Below are positions 44,218 through 54,707 of a DNA stretch of 64,000 nucleotides, one piece after another. Position 1 is the stretch's first letter, and every line of letters starts with the position of its first letter. The stretch spans positions 1-64,000 of the forward strand of contig NW_026251831.1 of the NCBI RefSeq assembly GCF_025024155.1, in the 5' to 3' direction. The translations under genes were made by a program, and so were the position numbers. Source of the stretch: Gamsiella multidivaricata (lineage: Eukaryota; Mortierellomycota; Mortierellomycetes; Mortierellales; Mortierellaceae). Under the pieces are notes generated by a model. That model saw nothing but the letters and a program-made list of their open reading frames with translations. It made no database searches and had not been told where the DNA came from.

Positions 44218-47009
44218 CTACTTCCTCATGATCCTCGACACAAGCTTCGACCGCAGTGCCTTCTCGTCATGTACTACCTTGCCTCCTTTGCCGTCGTCCC
44301 TGATGACCTTGAAGTACCGGCTGCCATCGTTCACCGAGAACACCGTGCACCACTCCGGCAGTTCCTTGCTCAACATCTCCAGGCTCTCTCCTCCTTCGAC
44401 CTCAGAAATCGGCATCCGTGAGCTCTTGACCACCTGCTCCGTCAGTGTCTGGAGCAAGCTCACGTCGATGCGCTTGAACCGGATCAGATCAAACACGGCT
44501 GGCAGTCGCGACAAAGTCAGGGCCTGTTGCTTTTCTTCTGCAGTGCCCAGTCCGCGGCTTACTTCTTTCTTCTCCAGTTGCTTCTGTCGGATCTAGTGTG
44601 CGTGGGCCAATAAAACACAAGAAGACTGGTGAGTTGGATATGGATTATGGATCATGGATTGTGAGCAGCGTTAGCAAACTAGCTGCAAAGGCACACAGGT
44701 TCCGATACGTTACTCGTTCTTTGAGTTGCTCCAGTGAAGAAAGCGGCTTGGCCACTGGAGCCTCAGCGACCACCTTTGCGACCGCTGCTGCACTCCCTGA
44801 CGCCTTCTCGTCCTTCTCCTCCTTCTCCTCCTTCTCGTCTTTCGCCTTCCTCATGTCCTGCTCGACCTGCTTGTCCTGTTCGTCCTTGACAGCATATGGA
44901 CTTGCTGTCGCCCGTCCTTCGTCTGTCCGAGATCGCTGCATCATATCGTTCCTGTTCCCCAGTGCCTTCAGGTCCAGCTTCCGCACATCGACCACCGCCG
45001 GTTTCAGCAGTGGAATCTCTGCCTCCGCCACCATCGGCACACTCTCCACGTCAAAATCTGGATGCCACTGATGTGGAAAGGTATCTGTCCTCGGTGGAGT
45101 CGTCGACCTCAGGAATTTCTAGTCATCCCGCATAGTAAACAACACACCCCTCCCTGTGTTAGTATAGTGCATCCGCATATCATCCACTCATCGCACAATC
45201 CCTCTGCTCCGCTGAGGATGCTCGCCCTACCTGGTGGTACACTTGGATGTGCTCATAGACCCGATCTACAAACAGCTTGCGCCTCCTTTCCGCCTGCGGA
45301 ATGAAATTCGCCTCCGTCTCGCTCTTCAGCTCCTGCATCTCAATCAGGATCGACCGCGTCTTGACTCCCTCGAACAGGCATGGTGCTGCCGTGTACCGGT
45401 AACACTCTGGCAACACTGTCTTGAGTTGCGCAAGATGCCCGAGTTCAAAATTCCTATTCGTCAACGATACATTGCACATAGTGCTGTGTCAGTACCTCAG
45501 ATACATTGCATTCATCCGCTCCATCCATAAAAAAAGAACAGGCGCTGCCTAAGCCCGCTGCGGACCTTGATGACTGGAGCTCGACATGTTTCTTCATCTT
45601 GTGGTAAAAGCACAGCTGGCCCTGTCCTTTCATGAACACCATCACAGTCTCAAGCGCCTTGAAATTGAGATACAGCGTATTCAAGTGGCTAGGCAGTGGC
45701 AGTAGAGCCGCCCCGACTGTCGACTGCTGCACTGCGAATGGCCGTGGAATCCTAGAGGACGATGAGATCGATCTGCGCACCTCGACTTTGCTGTAGTAGC
45801 CGTCGCTGGGCTGCTCCTCAGACACCTTCCGGGGACTGGTCCGTGGAGCCGCCTTGGCAACCGTGCGTGCCAGTGGATGGATGTTATCGTCGTCATCGTC
45901 ACCGCTGCTGCTGCGGCTGCTGTGTCTCCGGAAAATGGTGTCCTCTGCCACTGGCTTCAGTGGTATGGTATGTTCTGTTGGTTGTGACCTGTTCTTTGTT
46001 GCTGTACCATCCTCTTCTGCTGTATCCGCTTTTGGTGCCTGCTTATTGTCTTCAGAAGAATGTTGTGCTTGTGCTTGTGTTTGATCTCTGTCTCTGGACT
46101 CCTCTATTGCCTGATCCTTGATTTCAGTGAGCTGTGTCGGCTGTGGTGTTGACGGGGTCTCTGTATCTTTCGCATCCCTTGCATCCTCTGCATCCTCTGC
46201 ATCCTCTGCATCCTCTGCATCCCCTACATTCCCTGCATCCTCTGTAAACGACGAGTCAGCGTTCTCAATGGCAGCAGTTGGGTCTTCGTCATAATGTGCT
46301 GTGCTCGCTATCGACAGCTGCTCGTCCTTGCTGACTGTGTGCCTGAAGTGGATCGACGACTGTGCCTTGGAGATAGTCGTAGATGTGGATGTAGTCGTGG
46401 TCCTAGTCGTGGCCGTTGTTGTGGCCGTGCTGTGTAGTGTCTCCTGTGTAATGTTATCCTTCTTGACTTCTTGAGACAATGACCTCGATCGCAATGTCCG
46501 CGTCTCCTGGCCTTCTGCTGTCTTCTTGTCCTCCTTTGTCTGCTTGTAAGCAGCCTAGCAGTATTCACAGACATAGTAAATATCATCGAGCCGACGCATT
46601 GAGTATCACCAGTAAAGCGAGTATCACCAGCACAGCAACAGCATGCAACACGAGTTCAGTCCTGCAGCAGCCCAATCACCTACCAGTTTCTCCTCCATTG
46701 ACTGTATGAGTCGGCCGGCCCTGTTCAGCAGCTGGTCGTCTGCTGAAAGACTAGAGTCATCATTGTCCGCTGTCGCTTGTCCATTGGTATCCGTTGCTGT
46801 GCCGTCGCCTGACTCTGCCTTGGCGCGCTTCTACGAGGTTGGATACAATACGGAGTATAAGTTCGCCTTCCCTGCGCTGAATCACCAGTGCTTGACAATT
46901 GAGGATGTTCAGCGAGTCGAGATGCAGGCACACGCACCTGGGCTATTGTCCTGCGCGGGCCAGCTTTCTTTTGCGCAAACTCCAGCCGTCTTTGGTTTCC
47001 AGGAGTCAT
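44218..47009 (-). CDS. cdt1: DNA replication licensing factor Cdt1, copy A (736 aa, 6 exons)
   Basis: Exons (descending) 47009-46938, 46830-46684, 46554-45566, 45453-45231, 45118-44714 and 44592-44218; phases close. The N-terminus (NQRRLEFAQKKAG) loosely recalls a PIP-type degron. A long disordered stretch with an Ala-Glu-Asp repeat follows. The central Cdt1 winged helix runs from LPLPSHLNTLYLNFKALETV through FYHKMKKHVELQSSR into NFELGHLAQLKTVLPECYRY (joined by splicing). A charged linker leads to the C-terminal MCM-binding winged helix (LPAVFDLIRFKRIDVSLLQ, MLSKELPEWCTVFSVNDG). Cdt1 loads MCM2-7 onto origins with ORC and Cdc6. Intron 3 uses an unusual donor, GTCCGC, but it is the only one giving the conserved junction. 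The head-to-head neighbour is the coiled-coil gene at 47290. Confidence 0.85.
46186..46224. repeat. Short tandem repeat coding Asp-Ala-Glu units in CDT1 copy A
   Basis: A nonanucleotide GCATCCTCT array (about four units plus degenerate flanks) gives the acidic AED repeat. The same array occurs 5478 bases further right in copy B with the same unit number. Confidence 0.75.
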
Positions 47010-47289
47010 GCTGATAGGTGGAAAGGTTACAAAGCAGGTGAAAGGTGTTATCAAGAGAGATATGGGTGGGCTGCACAACACGCGCGGGTGGATGAACAAA
47101 CAGCAGTCCATTTGTTTCCCGCGTAAAAAAAAAATGTGGCCGTCCTATGCATGGCTCAGCTTCATCCCACTCCCGCCCTCTCCTTCCCTTTTCATTGCAC
47201 TTCACCCTTTACTCACGCAAGCATATATCCACAGAAGCAAGGACAGACAACTGGAGACATCAAAGCAACAGCAGAAGAATACATCCGCG
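47010..47289. promoter_or_regulatory. Divergent promoter shared by CDT1 copy A and the coiled-coil gene
   Basis: Only 280 bases separate the two start codons. The sequence is unrelated to the region upstream of CDT1 copy B. CT-rich stretches lie near 47160-47215. Confidence 0.5.
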
Positions 47290-49213
47290 ATGCAGGACGA
47301 GAACGCTATCGAGGCGCAACATAGTCCGCGCGGCATGAAGACTACATCGCACCTGAAAAACAAACCAGAAGTACGAGCGAGCACCATCGCCTGTGAAAAC
47401 AGCATTGCATCTTTTCAGCCATGAAGTTCCGAGACTTACTGCATGTATACATTTACTGTTTGCTTCTTGAACCCTCGTTAGGGTGCTGCCGAAGGCATGC
47501 CACCGCAAAAGACACAAAAAACCAGTCATGTGGTAAATAGCATCGCTATTCAGGATGGGACCTCTCTATGACGACCCTGTTGAGGTGGATAGCTTTACTG
47601 ATCGGCCATACCCTCTTGTGTGTCTACTTCAGCCGTCAGCTCAACTTCAAGATATAACTCCATTGAATCCCATCACGAACCTTCCCAGAGCACATGTAAG
47701 GATCGTTGTGCAAACGCTATTGCCCGTCATCCTCTGAAACGATGCGAACTGGGACTGACAGCGGGCTGCTCTTGTATCTCTTGGCATTTTAGAGCAGGAC
47801 ACATCCTCTACCCGGCACAGGAAAAGGGAGACAGGCCCAAGAGGTATACTTTGTCTCGCTCGACTACTTTGCAATAAGCGCAATTCTTTCGTTACAACCA
47901 TACTGATACGGCGCCTTCTGATAATCCCAACTAGAACAACAAGCTCACAAAATCCCAAACATCCGTCGGGACCGAAAAGTCCAGCCGCCTTGTCCAGACA
48001 CGTCTCAATGTACCATCCAAGCCGCAACACCAATCTCCCTCATCCGAGAAAGAGGATTCACTACCTGCAGCAACCGCACATGAATCAGAGACCCTCAGGA
48101 CGCTGCAGAGTTCAATCGAGACACTCAAGGAATCAATCGCACAGCTTCAACGCCAGTTCAAGCAAGAGAGAGACACCTTTAACCATGCGCGCCAGACAAT
48201 GCAAAAGGAGCAGGATGAGCTTATGGAGCAGATCGGAGATGCGGAGCAGGAAATGGAGGAACTTCAGGGTACCATTGCAAATCAAATCTCCGAAATTCAG
48301 AAGCATGAGGACAAAGTGTTTGAGTTGCAGAAGCAGATTGATGAGAGAAGCGATGAAATCAAACGACTGCAGAAGTATGTGGAGGAGTTCGAGGATGAGA
48401 CTTGCAGGATACTGATGTATAACGAGTTCGAGGAGTTGACGCTCGATATTGAAAGACTGAGGGAGGCGATCGGCGAGCAGATGGCGATTCTGGGGGGGAT
48501 GCATAACCAGGTAGAAGCAGTGGAATATGAAACCGATGCCTTGCATAGTAGGGATTTGAAGGGTCTGCTGGAGGAGAAGGACTATTATATTTTGGAGCTA
48601 GAACAGGCATTGGAGCCACAGAGTCTTGATATGGGGATTGTGCTCAATATGTCAATTGAAGAAGAGTTTGAAGCGCTCAGGCGGCAAGCCCAATTGACTA
48701 AGGATCTGGATAAGGAGGTAAGGAGCCATTACGGCCGTATCCCTACTACCTTGAAAGCAACGGCAATGATTTTGAAAATGAAAGAATGACTAACATCGAG
48801 AATCTTTTGGGGAATTCTCTGTGATAGGCGGCCAAGGCTCAGGCCCGACTTAAGATCAGATTCGAGAAGGAATGGATGTCCTTGGATCGCCAACATACTG
48901 TGAATATGGAGCAATTCACAGTGAAGATCGAGTAAGTGCCATCGCAGCTTGTTTTCAACTACAAGCAGCCGACATAAAAACGCTGTTGCTGAACCCTCAT
49001 GTTGCGCCCCTGTGGCGTCTTCTTTGAAATAGGTCTCACAAGACGCGATTGAACAAGCTGCATAAGAACATTAAAAGCGCCAAGGAAACGCTTGCTGTTT
49101 CGGAGCAGGACTTCAAAGAAGCGGAAGCAGAGCGTTTGCAAGTCCTGACAAGGAGCAAGGCATTAGAACAGGAGATCGAAGACGTGCGGCGACAATTGGC
49201 CCACTACCTATGA
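47290..49213 (+). CDS. Coiled-coil protein of unknown function (437 aa, 7 exons)
   Basis: Exons 47290-47370, 47482-47532, 47633-47695, 47793-47843, 47935-48717, 48828-48931 and 49033-49213; all phases close, mostly phase 0. The first four tiny exons encode a polar, probably disordered N-terminus (~70 residues). The remainder is nearly all heptad coiled coil (LRTLQSSIETLKESIAQLQ, ELQKQIDERSDEIKRLQKY, RLNKLHKNIKSAKETL) ending LAHYL. No globular domain, signal or membrane segment is seen. Similar proteins serve spindle poles, kinetochores or septa, but I cannot assign one. It lies between the two CDT1 copies and shares a 280-base divergent promoter with copy A. Confidence 0.75.
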
Positions 49214-49695
49214 ATAAGATCAATATCGAGAGGTCAACGCATCGGCACAATCATCTCCTGGATTCTTCTTTCACGCTTCTTTGCTTTTCTTTTTGTACAT
49301 ATCATTCGCTGCAGCTTTGCTCCTTCCACCATTACTATATTTACGAGTGGGTGCTATCGTATGCGAAAGGCGGAGGTCAACAAGACGAAGACACTTTTCT
49401 CTTTTACGAATAAACAATGCCGTTCCAATAAAAACAATCTCTAAACACAAGCGTAATCTTCTTTCTTGACGCTTTATTCCTTGATTAATACCACACAGCG
49501 AAAATATTAGGCGAGGTATGATTAGGTGGTATTTTAAGTCCGCTGAACAAGTCAGCGCAGATCAGCTTCCTTGCAAGCAAAAGATGTCAAGGTCGTCGAG
49601 ACTGGCTCTGGTGCGGAGGAAAAGGACTTGAAGGGCCGTAGGAACAAAACACGGCTCTTCGCAAAACAAAATGATAACAAAAGCAACTCTCAAGA
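49214..49695. other. Convergent 3' spacer between the coiled-coil gene and CDT1 copy B
   Basis: It holds polyadenylation signals near 49410 and 49429. It has no clear similarity to the 3' flank of CDT1 copy A apart from a few bases next to the duplication edge. Confidence 0.5.
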
Positions 49696-52493
49696 CTACT
49701 TCCTCATGATCCTCGACACAAGCTTCGACCGCAGTGCCTTCTCGTCATGTACTACCTTGCCTCCTTTGCCGTCGTCCCTGATGACCTTGAAGTACCGGCT
49801 GCCATCGTTCACCGAGAACACCGTGCACCACTCCGGCAGTTCCTTGCTCAACATCTCCAGGCTCTCTCTTCCTTCGACCTCAGAAATCGGCATCCGTGAG
49901 CTCTTGACCACCTGCTCCGTCAGTGTCTGGAGCAAGCTCACGTCGATGCGCTTGAACCGGATCAGATCAAACACGGCTGGCAGTCGCGACAAAGTCAGGG
50001 CCTGTTGCTTTTCTTCTGCAGTGCCCAGTCCGCGGCTCACTTCTTTCTTCTCCAGTTGCTTCTGTCGGATCTAGTGTGCGTGGGCCAATAAAACACAAGA
50101 AGACTGGTGAGTTGGATATGAATTATGGATCATGGATTGTGAGCAACGTTAGCAAACTAGCTGCAAAGGCACACAGGTTCCGATACGTTACTCGTTCTTT
50201 GAGTTGCTCCAGTGAAGAAAGCGGCTTGGCCACTGGAGCCTCAGCGACCACCTTTGCGACCGCTGCTGCACTCCCTGACGCCTTCTCGTCCTTCTCCTCC
50301 TTCTCCTCCTTCTCGTCTTTCGCCTTCCTCATGTCCTGCTCGACCTGCTTGTCCTGTTCGTCCTTGACAGCATATGGACTTGCTGTCGCCCGTCCTTCGT
50401 CTGTCCGAGATCGCTGCATCATATCGTTCCTGTTCCCCAGTGCCTTCAGGTCCAGCTTCCGCACATCGACCACCGCCGGTTTCAGCAGTGGAATCTCTGC
50501 CTCCGCCACCATCGGCACACTCTCCACGTCAAAATCTGGATGCCACTGATGTGGAAAGGTATCTGTCCTCGGTGGAGTCGTCGACCTCAGGAATTTCTAG
50601 TCATCCCGCATAGTAAACAACACACCCCTCCCTGTGTTAGTATAGTGCATCCGCATATCATCCACTCATCGCACAATCCCTCTGCTCCGCTGAGGATGCT
50701 CGCCCTACCTGGTGGTACACTTGGATGTGCTCATAGACCCGATCTACAAACAGCTTGCGCCTCCTTTCCGCCTGCGGAATGAAATTCGCCTCCGTCTCGC
50801 TCTTCAGCTCCTGCATCTCAATCAGGATCGACCGCGTCTTGACTCCCTCGAACAGGCATGGTGCTGCCGTGTACCGGTAACACTCTGGCAACACTGTCTT
50901 GAGTTGCGCAAGATGCCCGAGTTCAAAATTCCTATTCGTCAACGATACATTGCACATAGTGCTGTGTCAGTACCTCAGATACATTGCATTCATCCGCTCC
51001 ATCCATAAAAAAAGAACAGGCGCTGCCTAAGCCCGCTGCGGACCTTGATGACTGGAGCTCGACATGTTTCTTCATCTTGTGGTAAAAGCACAGCTGGCCC
51101 TGTCCTTTCATGAACACCATCACAGTCTCAAGCGCCTTGAAATTGAGATACAGCGTATTCAAGTGGCTAGGCAGTGGCAGTAGAGCCGCCCCGACTGTCG
51201 ACTGCTGCACTGCGAATGGCCGTGGAATCCTAGAGGACGATGAGATCGATCTGCGCACCTCGACTTTGCTGTAGTAGCCGTCGCTGGGCTGCTCCTCAGA
51301 CACCTTCCGGGGACTGGTCCGTGGAGCCGCCTTGGCAACCGTGCGTGCCAGTGGATGGATGTTATCGTCGTCATCGTCACCGCTGCTGCTGCGGCTGCTG
51401 TGTCTCCGGAAAATGGTGTCCTCTGCCACTGGCTTCAGTGGTATGGTATGTTCTGTTGGTTGTGACCTGTTCTTTGTTGCTGTACCATCCTCTTCTGCTG
51501 TATCCGCTTTTGGTGCCTGCTTATTGTCTTCAGAAGAATGTTGTGCTTGTGCTTGTGTTTGATCTCTGTCTCTGGACTCCTCTATTGCCTGATCCTTGAT
51601 TTCAGTGAGCTGTGTCGGCTGTGGTGTTGACGGGGTCTCTGTATCTTTCGCATCCCTTGCATCCTCTGCATCCTCTGCATCCTCTGCATCCTCTGCATCC
51701 CCTACATTCCCTGCATCCTCTGTAAACGACGAGTCAGCGTTCTCAATGGCAGCAGTTGGGTCTTCGTCATAATGTGCTGTGCTCGCTATCGACAGCTGCT
51801 CGTCCTTGCTGACTGTGTGCCTGAAGTGGATCGACGACTGTGCCTTGGAGATAGTCGTAGATGTGGATGTAGTCGTGGTCCTAGTCGTGGCCGTTGTTGT
51901 GGCCGTGCTGTGTAGTGTCTCCTGTGTAATGTTATCCTTCTTGACTTCTTGAGACAATGACCTCGATCGCAATGTCCGCGTCTCCTGGCCTTCTGCTGTC
52001 TTCTTGTCCTCCTTTGTCTGCTTGTAAGCAGCCTAGCAGTATTCACAGACATAGTAAATATCATCGAGCCGACGCATTGAGTATCACCAGTAAAGCGAGT
52101 ATCACCAGCACAGCAACAGCATGCAACACGAGTTCAGTCCTGCAGCAGCCCAATCACCTACCAGTTTCTCCTCCATTGACTGTATGAGTCGGCCGGCCCT
52201 GTTCAGCAGCTGGTCGTCTGCTGAAAGACTAGAGTCATCATTGTCCGCTGTCGCTTGTCCATTGGTATCCGTTGCTGTGCCGTCGCCTGACTCTGCCTTG
52301 GCGCGCTTCTACGAGGTTGGATACAATACGGAGTATAAGTTCGCCTTCCCTGTGCTGAATCACCAGTGCTTGACAATTGAGGATGTTCAGCGAGTCGAGA
52401 TGCAGGCACACGCACCTGGGCTATTGTCCTGCGCGGGCCAGCTTTCTTTTGCGCAAACCCCAGCCGTCTTTGGTTTTCAGGAGTCATGCTGAT
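49686..52493. repeat. Direct duplication, unit B (about 2.81 kb, contains CDT1)
   Basis: Second copy of 44208-47015, same orientation, colinear without gaps. The flanks on both sides differ from those of unit A, which argues against a simple assembly stutter. Confidence 0.93.
49696..52487 (-). CDS. cdt1: DNA replication licensing factor Cdt1, copy B (736 aa, 6 exons)
   Basis: Exons (descending) 52487-52416, 52308-52162, 52032-51044, 50931-50709, 50596-50192 and 50070-49696. Same structure as copy A; all splice sites and the frame are intact. Three amino-acid changes: Gly4 to Glu and Glu10 to Gly in the first exon, and Gly to Arg in the C-terminal winged-helix region (codon at 49869). One Val codon change is silent. 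The start codon lies about 160 bases from the probable eS26 start on the other strand, so this copy has a different upstream region from copy A. Both copies look able to make full-length protein. Confidence 0.85.
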
Positions 52494-52649
52494 TGCTGGC
52501 AAATGGGGCCGAGTCCGAGTGGTACATATGCAACTCGCATTGGAACGAGCTGTGCTGCTTACGTATTAAGGGTTTTATGTGACTCTTTGAAATTTTTATT
52601 TATGCGCTGTTCGCAGCAGGCCTCCGAAGCTCCCTCTTTCACTTTCAAT
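52488..52649. promoter_or_regulatory. Short divergent promoter between CDT1 copy B and eS26, with telobox-like site
   Basis: About 160 bases. AAGGGTTTTA at 52568-52577 reads AAACCCTT on the other strand, close to the AAACCCTA telobox common upstream of ribosomal protein genes. A CT-rich leader (52622-52645) precedes the candidate ATG. Confidence 0.4.
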
Positions 52650-54132
52650 ATGGTATTGAAATGCAGCGTCAAATCTGTCTGGGAGTCAAATGCGTTTAGG
52701 GAGACACACACATCCACATTTATCCATGGACACATTGAAGGACAGTACATCCAGCCATTCAGCCATCCAACCATCCATTCCACTTGGCCGACCATTGCGA
52801 TATTGATCTCCATTTTATCTCGATATCCATCTGCGGAGACAACATCACGGCCATCCCCAAGAAGATTCATCAATGGGATGGCTATTTTTGCGAAAGGGTC
52901 ATGGAACGGCATACGAAGGATATTTTAACCAAAGAGGGAATTCAGGCCCTGTTTGAATTTTCAGTCCAAGAGTTGTGGGATCACTTGAGCAGGACAGGAA
53001 GAATGCATCATCGTACGAGCTCATCAAAAAGAAAGAGCAAGGATCTGTCTCATCGTTTCTGGACTCTGGATCGCTTCTTTGGTCGAAGTGACAAACTTTT
53101 CGTGGAAGGCTATTTAAACCTATTCTCGCTGTGTCAGGATGGAGGTTATAGGTGGATCGACAACATAACTGCAGCGACTGATCTACACAATCGGTCGGCA
53201 AGAACAGCAATCCTGGATTCCGCCTGAATTAGGACCTACTTCCCTCAACCCGCAACTTCATACTTCCGACTTTTCTCAACAAGTAACTCACCACTCGCGT
53301 CTGTTTATCCTATGAACTTCCTTTAACAGACCGTCAAGAGAAGAAACCACGGACGCAACAAGAACGGTCGCGGCCACGTTAAGCCCGTCCGCTGCTCCAA
53401 CTGCTCTCGCTGCGTCCCCAAGGACAAGGCCATCAAGCGTTACACCGTCCGTCCTATGGTCGAGTTGGCCGCCGTCCGTGATATCACTGAGGCTCTTGTC
53501 TACAAGGGTAAGGGATCGCAACCGCAATAGCAGCGCAAGGAACAAAGTGAAATTAGAATTCCTCAGTATATTTGGTTCGACAACACAACAGCAACATCAG
53601 TGGCAATTTTTACGATTTGAGGACGAAGTTCTGGCTGGTATATGGAAACATGGATATCAGGGAACTACATGTTTCTCGGAAGGAAAGCTTTTTACGACTA
53701 GAAACATAATTTGGATTGGCATCAACTCTGGATCAGGGAGAACAAGTATCATGGACTGGAGAACACGACATCTGACATTACATGTCTTTTTTATATAATT
53801 CTGTTCCTATAGAGTACACCTTGCCCAAGTTCTACATCAAGATTCACTACTGCATCTCCTGCGCCGTTCACGCCCACATTGTCCGTGTCCGCTCGCGTGT
53901 GGGTCGTCGCAGCCGTGCTCCCCCACCACGCTTCCGTTTCAAGGTAACACTCCTCGATTTGCAGGATGCTGCAGGACGTTTAATTGAACTATGGCTTTTA
54001 ATGCTGGAGACTATCATACTGGAAAGCAAAGGACATATCGATACTTACGTTTTTGCCTTTGTATTATATTGTATCCCATTCTAATAGGATGGCAAGAAGG
54101 TTGCCCCCGCCCAGCCTGCCAAGCCTCTGTAA
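52650..54132 (+). CDS. rps26: Ribosomal protein eS26 (118 aa, 4 exons, first exon probably only the ATG)
   Basis: Exons 53330-53507, 53813-53943 and 54088-54132 are certain: [20 protein letters not shown] with the zinc ligands CSNCSRC and later [12 protein letters not shown], and a short Lys/Pro/Ala tail [14 protein letters not shown]. The mature N-terminus of the family is M-T-x-K-R-R-N, so the first exon must end right after ATG in phase 0. The only ATG followed by GT upstream is 52650-52652, after a CT-rich leader, giving a 677-nt first intron. That exon is inferred. The protein sits near the mRNA exit channel of the 40S subunit. The plus-strand open frame at 52784-53227 lies inside this intron and is not taken as a gene. 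Confidence 0.88.
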
Positions 54133-54707
54133 AGCACTTGTTTTTTTTATTCTTTCCGGTTCTCGAATGGTCATTTCTGAGCGAAGAAAAAGAAACGGCG
54201 TACATGGCTTCTTTTTGTCCCATCCTTAATAAACGATTTTCAGAAGAAAGAGTAGTTGAAGGACGCTCTCTTTTGAATGGTCTTTATTCATTTTGAAAAA
54301 CAATATGATGCTTGAGCTCTGAAAGTCGCGTGCGACTGAAGGTTGCTGGCTGTGCTGTCACTTCTCCCTTTTTTTCGCGGAGCCCGCTGTGGCGCGTCTT
54401 TAATCAGAAGTGGGAAAAATGCCAAGACCGACAAATAGAAAGGATGTCTGTGTCCCTTGGCCCTGGGATAATGCTCAATTGAGCAAACGAAGGACACGTT
54501 CTCCCACCACTCCCACTTTTTTTCCTCCTTCCTTTTACTCATCTCCATCCTCTCATTCCCACTTCTACTCTCATCTTTCATTCGAACTGCTTTTGTTTTG
54601 TTACGCTTTTTTTTTGACGTATATACCTTCTTTTTTTTTTTATCGGACGCGTGGTTGGTACTCTACCCTGTGCGTGTTCAGTTGCACGCCTCACATCAGC
54701 GGGATAC
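54133..54707. other. Intergenic region
   Basis: It holds the eS26 3' UTR (AATAAACG near 54228) and the promoter of the EI24-like gene, with T-rich blocks and a TATATA element near 54620. Confidence 0.45.

Larger units (their letters stand above)
44208..47015. repeat. Direct duplication, unit A (about 2.81 kb, contains CDT1)
   Basis: It matches 49686-52493 at a constant offset of 5478 bases with no indel. I count eight substitutions: 44214, 44391, 44560, 44643, 44668, 46875, 46981 and 46999. The unit ends about 10 bases beyond the CDT1 stop and 6 bases before its ATG. Confidence 0.93.

Noticed and set aside
44126..45530. Plus-strand open frames repeated in both duplication units
   Set aside because: They are duplicated only because the unit is duplicated; they overlap CDT1 exons antisense and show no domain.
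52784..53227. 147-codon plus-strand open frame before eS26
   Set aside because: It lies in the inferred first intron of eS26 and has no recognisable domain.
54651..54707. N-terminal extension of the EI24-like protein
   Set aside because: The frame opens with GTG, not ATG; the first ATG is at 54708.
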